Shown here piece by piece: positions 12,303-21,600 of a DNA stretch of 64,000 bases. Position 1 is the first letter of the stretch, and each line of letters starts with the position of its first letter. Below the pieces are notes generated by a model that was not told the origin of the DNA, searched no databases, and worked only from the letters and a program-made list of their open reading frames with translations. Both the position numbers and the translations under genes were made by a program. This stretch comes from Plecoglossus altivelis (lineage: Eukaryota > Chordata > Actinopteri > Osmeriformes > Plecoglossidae), in the NCBI GenBank assembly GCA_036571765.1, contig BROE01000020.1, forward strand, positions 16,884,585 to 16,948,584, in the 5' to 3' direction.

Positions 12303-12497
12303 GTCTCTCTCTCCAGTCGACCAAACATGACGTTCAGCTGGTTCATCAACCCACTGAAGACGTTTGTGTTCTTCATCTGGAGGAACTACAAGAAGTACAT
12401 CATCGCCCTGGTGATCTTGGCGGTGCTGGCACTCTTCCTCGGCCTGGTCTTCTACACCATCCCCGGACAGATCAGCCAAGCAATATTCAACGGCTAA
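894..12497 (+). CDS. fer1l4: Type II ferlin, FER1L4-like (5' part outside window)
   Basis: Ferlins are tail-anchored, multi-C2 proteins for Ca2+/phospholipid-dependent membrane traffic. I see 33 exons: 894-1080, 1296-1559, 1767-1855, 1940-2048, 2246-2537, 2630-2750, 2855-2955, 3127-3214, 3357-3473, 3586-3738, 3864-4047, 4305-4429, 4960-5094, 5388-5561, 6057-6167, 6315-6476, 6684-6858, 6952-7049, 7335-7451, 7623-7662, 7749-7852, 8245-8376, 8579-8695, 9203-9330, 9524-9694, 9794-9948, 10169-10350, 10570-10655, 10832-10927, 11023-11264, 11505-11794, 12001-12101, 12317-12497. All phases agree and give 1,608 residues plus TAA. Order: C2C tail, FerI, FerA/FerB, C2D, a C2-like segment, C2E, C2F, one C-terminal membrane helix. 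The tail (NPLKTFVFFIW, VFYTIPGQISQ) matches my memory of FER1L4 better than otoferlin or FER1L6; fer1l6 is the alternative. Human FER1L4 is a pseudogene; this copy looks intact. Confidence 0.85.
2630..4047 (+). other. Ferlin exons 6-11: FerA/FerB region
   Basis: These six exons encode the helical ferlin-specific middle. It includes the block DVFLWMLSAGRRLAYCRIPS, followed by GKDCGKLSTVYMK and LEVYLWLGITKYSK, typical of the FerB segment of otoferlin and FER1L6. Exon 9 (3357-3473) is open only if the acceptor at 3355-3356 is used. It is very basic and Leu-rich. The donor after exon 10 (GTGCCC at 3739) is weak but gives the correct phase-0 join to the next exon. Confidence 0.75.
4305..5561 (+). 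other. Ferlin exons 12-14: C2D domain
   Basis: The block runs from FQLRCHMYQARGIIASDDTG through LSDPFTRVLFS, INQTLSPTWCE and IISLYDHDAVG to LLAAFELIELD. The Asp residues in ASDDTG, LSDP and YDHD are at positions of C2 Ca2+-binding loops, so this C2 looks competent to bind calcium. The last exon ends at GAG|GTCAGT and its final 21 bases are repeated in the following intron. Confidence 0.8.
4556..4957. repeat. Degenerate TG/taatatactg minisatellite in fer1l4 intron 12
   Basis: Units of roughly 16-22 bases alternate taatatactg (or variants) with (TG)n. The array runs up to the acceptor of exon 13 (ending at 4959), so the polypyrimidine tract is replaced by TG-rich repeat. Confidence 0.8.
5541..5871 (+). 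repeat. 32-bp tandem repeat containing exon end and 5' splice site
   Basis: Ten full 32-bp units plus a partial one begin inside exon 14. Unit 1 (5541-5572) is the last 21 bases of the exon plus the donor GTCAGTAGCTA. Each later unit keeps GAGAG|GTCAGTAG, so nine extra donor-like sites lie in tandem in the intron. Reading on from the exon meets TAG 10 bases into the intron. Confidence 0.9.
6057..7852 (+). other. Ferlin exons 15-21: C2-like segment and acidic linker
   Basis: Exons 15-17 carry RPVLKTFRIEVLFWGLRDL, VRIECAG and PEQVYLHPPLTIFVLEQRAF, the segment that follows C2D in type II ferlins. Exons 17-21 encode a highly acidic linker interrupted by ELDWWSKYYASLDELAKLQ, a block shared with FER1L6 and FER1L4. 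Exon 20 is a 40-nt microexon at 7623-7662. Confidence 0.75.
7074..7310. repeat. Polypyrimidine tract in fer1l4 intron 18
   Basis: About 240 bases of nearly pure C/T on the plus strand precede exon 19. Open frames across it are compositional artefacts. Confidence 0.7.
7923..8240. repeat. (CT)n/(TGTATCTC)n low-complexity tract in fer1l4 intron 21
   Basis: Irregular ctctctgtatctctctctgt repeats fill the intron up to the acceptor of exon 22 and act as an extended polypyrimidine tract. Confidence 0.8.
8683..9105 (+). repeat. TG-rich minisatellite starting at the exon 23 donor
   Basis: Units of roughly 45-60 bases contain gtgtatggtgacg or tatggtgaag followed by gtaggtgtg. The first copy is the exon end itself (tacatggtgaag|gtaggtgtg), so the array again runs across the 5' splice site. 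Later copies at about 8969, 9042 and 9082 retain gtgaaggta. Confidence 0.75.
9381..9486. repeat. (GCATA)n then (GCATG)n pentanucleotide microsatellite
   Basis: A run of about 15 gcata units is followed by gcatg units in fer1l4 intron 24. A shorter gcatag-rich patch also occurs near 41830-41930. Confidence 0.9.
10169..11794 (+). other. Ferlin exons 27-31: C2F domain and lysine-rich insert
   Basis: C2F reads YELRVIVWNTDDVVLG, SSDIYVKGWIKGLE, TDVHFHSLTGEGNFNWRF and LQVWDYDLIGSNDFLG. Exon 31 continues with RIRGWWPLVKPKSQED and a long Lys-rich stretch, then DDMEFTESGV. This insert, absent from otoferlin and FER1L6 as I know them, is one reason for choosing FER1L4. Confidence 0.75.
10928..11022 (+). 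promoter_or_regulatory. Short intron bracketed by CA near donor and TG near acceptor
   Basis: Intron 29 of fer1l4 is 95 bases. A (CA)n tract lies about 15 bases after the donor (about 10944-10958) and a (TG)n tract at about 10985-11012 precedes the acceptor. The two tracts are complementary in the transcript and could pair. Confidence 0.6.
12001..12497 (+). other. Ferlin exons 32-33: C-terminal membrane anchor
   Basis: Exon 32 encodes GKVEAEIQLVILEEAEKAPV and ARKEPEPLDKP; exon 33 encodes FSWFINPLKTFVFFIW followed by a hydrophobic helix of about 22 residues (from YIIALVILA to GLVFYTI). The protein then ends with PGQISQAIFNG and TAA at 12495-12497. This is the single tail anchor typical of ferlins, with the bulk of the protein in the cytosol. 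Confidence 0.85.
12254..12310. repeat. (CT)n tract before the last fer1l4 exon
   Basis: A long (CT)n run ends in ctctctccag at the acceptor of exon 33, serving as the polypyrimidine tract. Confidence 0.85.
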
Positions 12498-12958
12498 CAC
12501 GTCAGAGATCCCAATCAAAACACTGGCTTCTTAGTTCGGAGTGCTTAATCTGCAGTTTAACGCCATTTTCTTTTGTTAGTTTTGTGTTGTGCAGCTACAG
12601 CAGGAAAGGGAGCGTCGAATTACAACTTCGCTCGTTCCCAAAGCTTTGTTTGTAAACAAGACGGAGTGTGAGTTTTGAACTTTGAAATCTGAGGTTTGGA
12701 ATAGAAGTTTAAGTTTCGGTTGTGGAGAGAATATGCTGGTTATAGAGAAACGTGACATGCTTCCTGTTTGACACAATATAGCGCAGACTTCTTTAGAATC
12801 TGATTAACTTTAAAGATCGATTAATCTGTGAGCGATGATGAAACAGAACAAAGAAACTACTTACAGATGATGTGTTTACTGATTTATAGATTTGAAACTT
12901 TAATCTGCGCCAATTTGTGTATGTTAGTAGAACACTGTTAAATGAACTTAGTAATTTA

Positions 12959-12964
12959 AAATAA
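12959..12964 (+). terminator. Candidate poly(A) signal for fer1l4
   Basis: AATAAA lies 462 bases after the stop codon. A second copy is at 13117-13122. Which is used cannot be told from sequence. Confidence 0.4.
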
Positions 12965-13719
12965 ATATATAAAGTGCAAAGTCCAATGCGAAGTGGATTA
13001 AAAAAAAGGTTGTTCGAGGACAAATTTATTATCAGCTGGTGTTGAATTAAAAACGCTATGAGTGGTGGTAAGGTCAGCGTTGCTCTGAATTAGGGAGTCG
13101 TTTTTTCCCCAACATAAATAAACCTAATATCCAGCACCGCTTTCACATTTAGACTGTAGCTTGATTTCCATGGTGATGGCAGGCATAGCGGGGCGTGATC
13201 TAGGGAATCTGGCTGGTTGTGTTTCACGACTCCTCTGTGTGGACTGTACTTGAAGACCAAGATAAGGCGTAAGAAGAAGAGAGAAACCAACCAATTATCA
13301 CTGGAGTGTGGTGAGTTGGTGTGTGTGATGTAGCGAAACCCTGCTGAGAAGGGGACGGGCTCTGGACAAGCTGGGCCCAAGGGGCAGTGTGTGTTTGTGT
13401 GTTTCTGATTGAGTGGAGTCTTAACCAGACTTGACAGCTGGAGAAGTGACTTCCAGACTTTATTACCCAATCTTTGTCACGCTAGTCCTTTCTCGACACG
13501 CACTCACACCAATGCCTATAACGCTCTCGTTCCTGTTCATCATGCCGGGCTGAAGTAATCATGAACGTCGTTTGTTGGGCTTATATAGAAGTTGATTTGT
13601 GCGAAAAAGTATACTGGAGTCTGCGATCGAAGTTCCAGGAGATGGTTGTGGCTACCACAACATGAGAATGTTTTTGTATCACTTGTGTTTGGCCTTGTAT
13701 TTGAACATCCTGTTAGTGT

Positions 13720-13860
13720 CCTGTGATGAGCGCGTGCTCGACTCCAGCCACAAATGAACCGTGAAAGCGCGTGTTAGGACATGCGCGCCTCCTTCCCATC
13801 AGCGCGAGACTGCTGACGAGGTACGCGCAGCCAGCGGAGCATCAGTTCCTCTTTTAAGCG
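13720..13860 (+). promoter_or_regulatory. CpG-rich segment upstream of asap1, promoter candidate
   Basis: This short stretch has many CG dinucleotides (gcgcgtgctcg, gcgcgcc, acgcgcag) against a CpG-poor background and lies about 200-340 bases before the asap1 ATG. No clear TATA box was identified. The promoter role is inferred from position only. Confidence 0.35.
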
Positions 13861-14063
13861 TGCTTTGTGAAATTCTGATGTTTCCCTGAAAGGAATGAAC
13901 CTAGACCTAGACAACTGCACCGGTTTTTAAAATGCATTGAGCAAAGCGTCATCTGCCGCTTATGAACTAAATCCGTGCATGCATTTAATCCAGTTGGAAA
14001 TCAAATTATCTCGTTTTTCCGTTTTTTCTGTTTCCGAATGAATAGTTCCCTCTTACAATCAAA

Positions 14064-15285
14064 ATGCCTGAGCTCATATCTGTGGACGATTTTATTTCGG
14101 AGACCTTGGAGGACTACAGCTCACCCACAACCTCGTCTTTCACCACCAAGATGTCAAGTTGTAGAAACACCGCAAACAATTTGGAAGAGGTACACAACAA
14201 AACGCGTTTACATCGTTTCATTCTGTTACAGGTGACAATGGATTGCATTCCGTGTGTGTAGCCTACAGTAGCCTTGCCTCGCACTGAGTTGTATGGAGGG
14301 TGACTGGCCATCGCCTAGGCAACGTTAGGAGCCCAGTGTGGATCCAGTAGGTGTGCCAGAGCGTTTGGTATCGACCCACTATCGCTCCATCTAGTTGCGG
14401 GAGCACAAGACACCTTCCTTTGTCTCCGGAGCTTGTTTTGCGTGTCTTCTCTTTGTGTTTGTTTTCCTCTCCGTTGTGGGTTAACGAATGAAGCTCCTCT
14501 AGTACCCGGTGCAGTCTAGTCCTCTGCCGCCCTGAGACAGCGGCAGGGAGAGGACTAAATACGGTAAACCGGTGCTAATTATCGTGGCGTTCTTTGTTTG
14601 CCTGCCCATTCTCCGGGACGCTCGTGCTGACTGTCATCTTGTCACCGAGACACGCGAGAAAATACACGTGCTTGTAATTTATATTAAGAACCATGAATTA
14701 AACTATCATTATATGTTGGATTCAAAATATAATTTCATATTTGTGTTGCAGTTAAAAACCGCAGTTGCTATTTTAAGATGTGCGTTTTGGATACCCATTA
14801 TATTGTATGTGGGCATTAGCGTGATCACTTAGTTGCTCTTGGTTGGATGAGGCAGTCTGTGGTTAAAAGGCAACATCGGTTCCATCCATAGACAGAACGG
14901 ATGTCAGGGTCCAGGAGGAATGAACTACAGACCAACAGCATCACCATTTAACCACATATTTTGTATGCTAGTTTTTGCAACAGTGTTTTTAGCCAATCCA
15001 CCGTTACAATTCTCAGGTAAAACATCGATCATCCTTATCGTGATCAGAGATTGAGTCTCACCTGTTCCACTGGAGCTGCTGTAGGGATGCAGCATAGGTT
15101 TTTCTGGATTAAATCACTGTTGGAGGTCATGACAACCCCTGACACAAACTGGCAGGTTCCCATGGTGACGACCTGGCCAGGAGGGCTGCTGGTAGCATGA
15201 GGGTCCCCACTCTGACTGGGTGGGTCGTTAGATTAACGATTCTACAAAGTAACTGAATCTAATAACTAAACCCCCACACGAATAC

Positions 15286-15334
<49 letters not shown>

Positions 15335-18300
15335 CACACACACATATATACACACACGCCACACAAGCACAGAGGACAGGGGGAGAAGGATTGAGTTCAA
15401 GTAGCATGGCAGTAAGGAACCAGGACAGAGTAACACTGTGGTTTGAGAGAAAGAGCGTTTAAGTGTTTTACAACAGCTGTTGTTGTTCCTGTGTGCGTGT
15501 GTGTTTTATGTGTGCGTGTGTGTTGTATGTGTGCATGTGTGTGTGTTGTGACTGTCTTCAGAGCGTCTTCTGTCAGGATGAACATATGCTCCCTGGGGGG
15601 CTGAGTATTGTAGGATCTCAGGGGGATTAGGGGGGATTATTAACTGGGCCAATAAGCGGGAATACAAAATCAAGACCCCACCCCCTCCTAATTTAAAAGA
15701 GCATAATCCTGAAAATATGAATATGGAAGCACATCTAACATCAATCAGAATAATGTAAAACTATCCAATATCAAATGTGTTATTATGTTAATAATAATCC
15801 ATACCATAATTAACATCACGTAGACTGCGGATGGGGCAATGTCCTCTCTCTGTACTGGGGATGTTAATGACCATCAAACTGCTGACCAATACTGCTTTGC
15901 AGAGACCATGACCAGGGTAGAGGTGAGGGGAGAAGAGAGATAGCGAGCGGGGGAGTGGGGGAAATGGAATGTGATTATGAGGTTGAGGGTGATTATGACG
16001 GTAAGGGAAGCAAGAGAAAGTGGGGGAAACGAGAGAGAGGGGCGAGAGGACAGAGAAATAGAGAGCGAGACAGACTGGACTGCTAATGGCAAACATATTG
16101 CAGATCAGTACGGAATGTTAGATACCGTGACTTGAGAGGTGAGAGAGAGTGAGAGGAAGAGAGAGCAGCAGTAGAAAGAGAGAGAGCAGCAGTAGAAAGA
16201 GAGAGAGATAGAGAGAGCAGCAGTAGAAAGAGAGAGAGATAGAGAGAGCAGCAGTAGAAAGAGAGAGCAGCAGTAGAAAGAGAGAGAGAGAGAGAGCAGT
16301 TGCAACAGAGAGAGTAGCAGTAGAAAGAGAGAGAGCAGCAGTAGAAAGAGAGAGAGAGATAGAGAGAGAGAGCAGCAGTAGAAACAGAGAGAGCAGCAGC
16401 AGAAAGAGAGAGAGAGGGAGAGATCAGCAGTAGAAAGGGAGAGAGCAGTGGGGGAACAGGAATGAGATAGTGTGCAGGAAATGGGGTGGAGGGGGGGGAG
16501 GAGAGAGACAGTTGCAGAATTCAGAAGAAAGAAATGGCTGTACAGAAGAGCTGTATGGTCTGACAGGAAGTGCAAAACAACTTTGAAAGCAGTAAACTCT
16601 TCCTTGACTCCATCTCCAGTGAAGTTGTGTCCTCAATCTCCTGTGAGAAAGGGAGTCTGTCTGTCTGTCTGTCTGTCTGTGTGTGTGTGTGCTGGCCCCA
16701 GGGTGTTTCAGTGTGCAGGGCCACACACTCTGGCGTGGTCCAGCACAGTGGTCGTCTCAGGCCCTGAGATATCTGGACTGGTGAACAGTGTGAAGTGAAG
16801 GAACCGTTGAAGTGAAAGTGATGTTGGTGATAGTTCAGTTGAGTGTGCTTTGGATGACTGAGCACCTCTCCTGTTTGGATGCTGTTCTGCACAGCCCCTT
16901 ACATCTCTTGGTCTTCGTGCATCTCCTCCTCACCTCCTCCATGTCACCATCGCTTCTCTCATTCTTTCTCTTCTTCTCAACCTCGCTTTGCTTTCTCTTC
17001 ATCACTTCCATCTCTTCTCTCCTTTTCCCGTCTTCATTTCCTTGGTCCCCCACCTCCTCCAATCCTCTTTTCCCCTCCTCCTCCTCTTCTCCTCCTCTCG
17101 CCCTATCCTCCTCCTCCCTTCCCCCTCCTCCTCCTTTCCCTCTTCTCCCCTCCCCTCCTCTCCTCCCCCTCCTCCTCCTCTCGATTTTACCCTCCTCCTC
17201 CCCTCCTCTTCTCCCGCTCTTCCTCCTTCCTTCCTCCTCCTCCTCCCTTGCTCCTCCTCCACCCCTCTTTTCCTCCCCCCTGGTGTAGGTTAAGAGTGGG
17301 CCGCATCAGCAGAATACTATCCCCTTATAGAGTCGCATTATTACTGGGTAGGCCTCCAATTACCTAGAGCACATTCCTCCTAATATGTGGGTGTGTGCGG
17401 GCGTTTGTTATCTGAGGTCCAGGTCTAGTCAAAAAGCTCTTTCAGCTACATACCATGGACTGATGGAGAACAAAGGCTGAAAGAATGGCAGAATAAAAGT
17501 GTTTGTGTGTGCGTGGGTGTGTGTTTATGTGTTTGTGGGTTTGTGTATGTGTGCGTTTGCATGCGATTGTGTGTGTGAGTTTGCGTGTGTGTTGGTGTAT
17601 GTGTGTATATGTGTTTTTGTGTGCACGTGTGCGTGTGTGAGTGTGTGCTGAGTATGTAGTCCCAGCCACCCAGTCTGCTTTGTCAGGGGATTTCACAGCT
17701 CAACAACAGCAGAGATCAACAGCGCGAGCTGCTAGAGCTCAACGGACTTCAACTGTGCTGGGTACGTGAAGAGAGATATTGGCTTGAAGCTATATACATC
17801 ATTAGTAAGATCAAGAACCAGGTGTTTTTAGATATTTAGGCTTCCATAGGACACAAAAACAGTAGTTTCACCGTAGTTCAGCTTGCCTGCTGATAGTTTC
17901 GCGTGTGTGTTGTCCTGACGTACGAATACACGAGACACAAGAATAGAGATAAAAATTGAGCTATCTTTAGTACGAATGGATCAGAAAATGCCAGTTGCCA
18001 CAGTGTATGTTATTCTATCTAGATGGTCTATCTCTTTATAGTCTTTCTGTTAAGCAATAGTCATGGTCACTTTACGAAGATGATGATCTGACATATACAA
18101 TTCTCTGTCAGTTGTTGCGTGTTATGGCCGTGTGCGCTTGTGTTGTGGTGTGGATAATGAAACGTCGTGTGTGTGTGTTACTTTATCCAGCCGCGGATTG
18201 ATTTACTATTGCAGGGTACACAAGTTGTTTCTTATTCCCCCAGGACCAGAACCAAATCTGCGTTTGAGCGCGAAAATAGTTATTTGTGATGTTGGTGTTA

Positions 18301-18575
18301 GTGTGTGTTACCGTCAGAAGGTGATTACAGGTCTTGAAGCATCTATGCTGACTGAAGGACTAATTGGGGACAATCACAAAGTGCAAGAGGGAGGAGGGAA
18401 GGAAAGAGGAAGCTGAGAAATTTACTGAAAGAGATCATCATTTTCGAAAAAACCAAGGAAGGAAATTGTTTCATAGAAACGCTTCTTGTGGCGGGAATAA
18501 GAGAATTTTGAGGAACAAAGAGCAGTAATGTTAGGAGTTGGTGGAGATAGGAAGGGAATGGAGAAGAGATGGCAA

Positions 18576-18633
<58 letters not shown>

Positions 18634-21600
18634 TCTGTAGATGTGGATAGGGGAGAGGACTGAAGGAAGGCTGATTGAGGTGCAGACTGGTTGTATTCTG
18701 CAGAATGGAGGGAGGAAGGGCCGGAAGGAAGGAGAGAGAAAGAGAGAGATAGAAGAAGGAATGGGAGATGGCATAGAGGGATGAAGAGCAGGTCTTAATT
18801 ACTGCATCATTACGGCTAATGGATGTTTAACACAGACGGTATCAGGCCATCAGATTGGCTGGCATGCTGATGGTTGAACCCTCCTCACCATGAACTGCAT
18901 CTCTGATCTGGCTGCTGACTCAGTGAGCGAGACCCAGCGACATAGCCGAGCCCCTGGGGGCTGGGAGGGAAACCCCATCTCCAGATGATTTAAGGAAGGA
19001 AGCTGGGACTGTTGTGTGTGTATAGGGAGGGGGGGAGCTTGGACTGCTGTGTGTGTGTATAGGGAGGGGGGGAGCTTGGACTGCTGTGTGTGTGGGGGGG
19101 AGCTGCGGGACGGATGAGTCTAATTGGATAGTAAGATAAAAGAGGAAGTTGAGTTGTGTGTAGGCAGCAGTTGGGGGGAAGATGCACACTAAGAGCAGAG
19201 AAGGGGTCTTGAGGAGAGATCGCTGAAATCAAGCACTTTCTCTCTAGATGAACTCACTCCTCTCCCCTCCTCTCTCCTATTCTCCTCTCTTCTCCCTCTC
19301 CTCTCTCCTACTCTCCTCTCTTCTCCCTGTACCTCTCCTCTCCCCTACTGTCCCCTTTTTTTCCCCTCGTGTGTTCTCCTTTCCCCTCCTCTCCTCTCCC
19401 TCTTCCCTCCTCTGCTCTTTTCTGCACACTTCCTCTCCTCTAGCACTTCTCTACCTCTACTCTCCCCTCGTCTCCCTCTCCCTTTCCTCTCCCTCTCCTC
19501 TCCCTCCCCTCTACCGCTTCTCTACCTCTCCCCTTATCTTCCTCTCCTCTCCCCTCTCCCTTTTCTCTCTGTCTCCCTCTCCCCTTGTGTCCCTCTCCTC
19601 TCCCTCTTCTCTCCCACTCCTCTCCATCTCCTCTCCCTCCTCTCCCTCTCCTTTCCTGCTTCTCTACCTCTCCCCTCGTCTCCCTCTTCCTCTCCCCTCT
19701 CCATCTCCCTCTCCCCTCGTCTTCCTCCCCTCTCCATCTCCCTCTCCCCTTATCTCCCTCTCTTTTCCCTCTTCTCTCCCTCTCCTCTCCCACTCCTCTC
19801 CCTCTCCTCTCTCTCTCCCTGTCTTCTCCATCTCCTCTCCCTCCTGTGTGGGTCAAGCCTGGTTAAGTCCAGGATGACATCCATTTACGGAGCCAGTCAT
19901 CTGAACCCTCTCCCTCCTACTGTACGTGTCTTCTCCTTCCCTGCTCACTGCCCAGTCAGCCACCTCCTAGATCAGCAGCCATGTCCTACAAATCAGCCAA
20001 ACCCCTGCCCATAATGTCTGTGTGTCATGCTCAATAAGGTGTGTGCGGGTGCGCGCGCGCGTGGGTGTGTGTGCATGTGTCCGTGTGTGTGCGTGTGCGG
20101 GCCTCCATTTGAGAGCAGATGCTGAGGTGTATGTTAGGCCATGCAGTGAAGCGTAAACAGGCCAGAGAGTGTGTGTGATGAGGTAACATCAGCCTGGAGC
20201 CTGGGTAATACCATCTGTCTGGAACCAGAGCAAGATCAAAGCCAATGCACTGGAGATGGAAGGATGAGGAGAGGGAGAGACACTGATGGAAACAGGGTTG
20301 ATTTGAGCTTACTGACTGACTCCTATAGAAACTAACCTGTATTGAGAGAGGGAGGTAGGGAGGGAAAGCAAAATAGAGGGAGAGAGAGAGGGAGGGAGAA
20401 GCATAACACAACTTCTAGAATGTGGAGTCAGAAGGCTTGTGAGAGCTATGTGAACATTCTGCGAGAATGAAACCTAGTAATATCGAAGCTGTCGTGATTA
20501 GGGAGTAAAGTGGTATGGCAACTGGAATATAGTAGGGTCCACAGGCAACGAACTATAATAGTAAATTTCGTAAGAAGGCTATAAGGCTCATTGGCATGGT
20601 TTTTATATATGTTATAGGAAAATTCATCACAATACCAATTTTTAACGAAGTGAGGCATTTATTGTTATTTTTGCTATGCGTATCATCACTTGTTTGCAGT
20701 CAGTAAAGTTATTTCTGCCAGTTGTTTGTTAAATTAGAACATATTGTAACCACCCGAATCAGTAACTTGGTGGTTATAACTTTATAAGTATAATTATACT
20801 AAATCCTTATCCAGCTCTGGGCTCTTAACCCCCGTTGTGTCGGATGCGTGGAGACATGTGCGATGCATGTGTATGTGTGTCGTGTGTGTGTGTGCGCGCG
20901 CGCCGTGTGTGTGGTGTTATGTGTGTGTGTGTACAGGCTCTGGACAGCGACAGGACAGTATTACAAAAAATGAAGGTTTATGAGAGACTGAAAAAGAGAC
21001 CTAGAACACTTATGTTACAAGGCCAGGGAGGGTAACACAGCAGTTCATGTTGATGCGAGCTTAGTCCTTGTCCCTCTGTCTGACAACTTGCCCTGCCTAA
21101 CGCATGCCTCACCTGCCCCACCAATCCTGCGCCTGCCTCGGCCCTGCCTCATCCTGCCATCAGCCCACTAGGGGCGATACGGGTCACCTCGCCTCTAACA
21201 CTGCCGTCTGCCTGCCACCGTCTGGGCCCTGCCTCACACCGAGCCTCACCTTTTTCTGCATCTGCGTCAACCCGCCAATAATATAAGCTGCCGGTGCACA
21301 CGTGCAACTGGCCACGTTTCTATAATCGACTGCACTGCTCGAATCAACACTACTGCCCTTAGCACGTCACACCTGGGTGTTAGTATGGCCGTCACCCTGC
21401 CCTGCCTCACGCTCCAGTGCCTCACACGTTTTTTGGCCGCCCAATCTGCACTTCACCCTGCCTCACACCCTGCCCTGCCTCAACGCCCTGCCTCACCCTG
21501 CCTCACCTTTGCCTGCCTCACCCTGCCCTACCCTGCCCAAACCCTGCCCTCCTCAGCCTGCCTCAACGCTGCCCTACCTCACCCTGCGCCTAAAGCTTGC

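Larger units (their letters stand above)
12498..14063. other. fer1l4 3' UTR and intergenic sequence up to asap1
   Basis: No coding exon is seen. Possible poly(A) signals for the upstream gene are AATAAA at 12959-12964 and at 13117-13122. The sequence is largely unique. The right end, from about 13720, becomes GC-richer and leads into the asap1 first exon. Confidence 0.6.
14190..20936 (+). other. asap1 intron 1 (6.7 kb), repeat-rich
   Basis: No exon is recognised. It contains a (CA)n run at 15289-15331, GA-rich minisatellite at 16140-16445, polypyrimidine at 17030-17283, (GA)n at 18578-18630, a short G-rich repeat of about 50 bases near 19012-19100, and 600 bases of C/T-rich sequence at 19245-19850. 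Alternating purine/pyrimidine (TG/CG) sits at 20040-20100 and 20880-20935. A large first intron is normal for ASAP genes and may hold regulatory sites that I cannot identify. Confidence 0.6.

Noticed and set aside
19248..19877. 209-codon Ser/Pro/Leu frame
   Set aside because: Pure polypyrimidine tract in asap1 intron 1.
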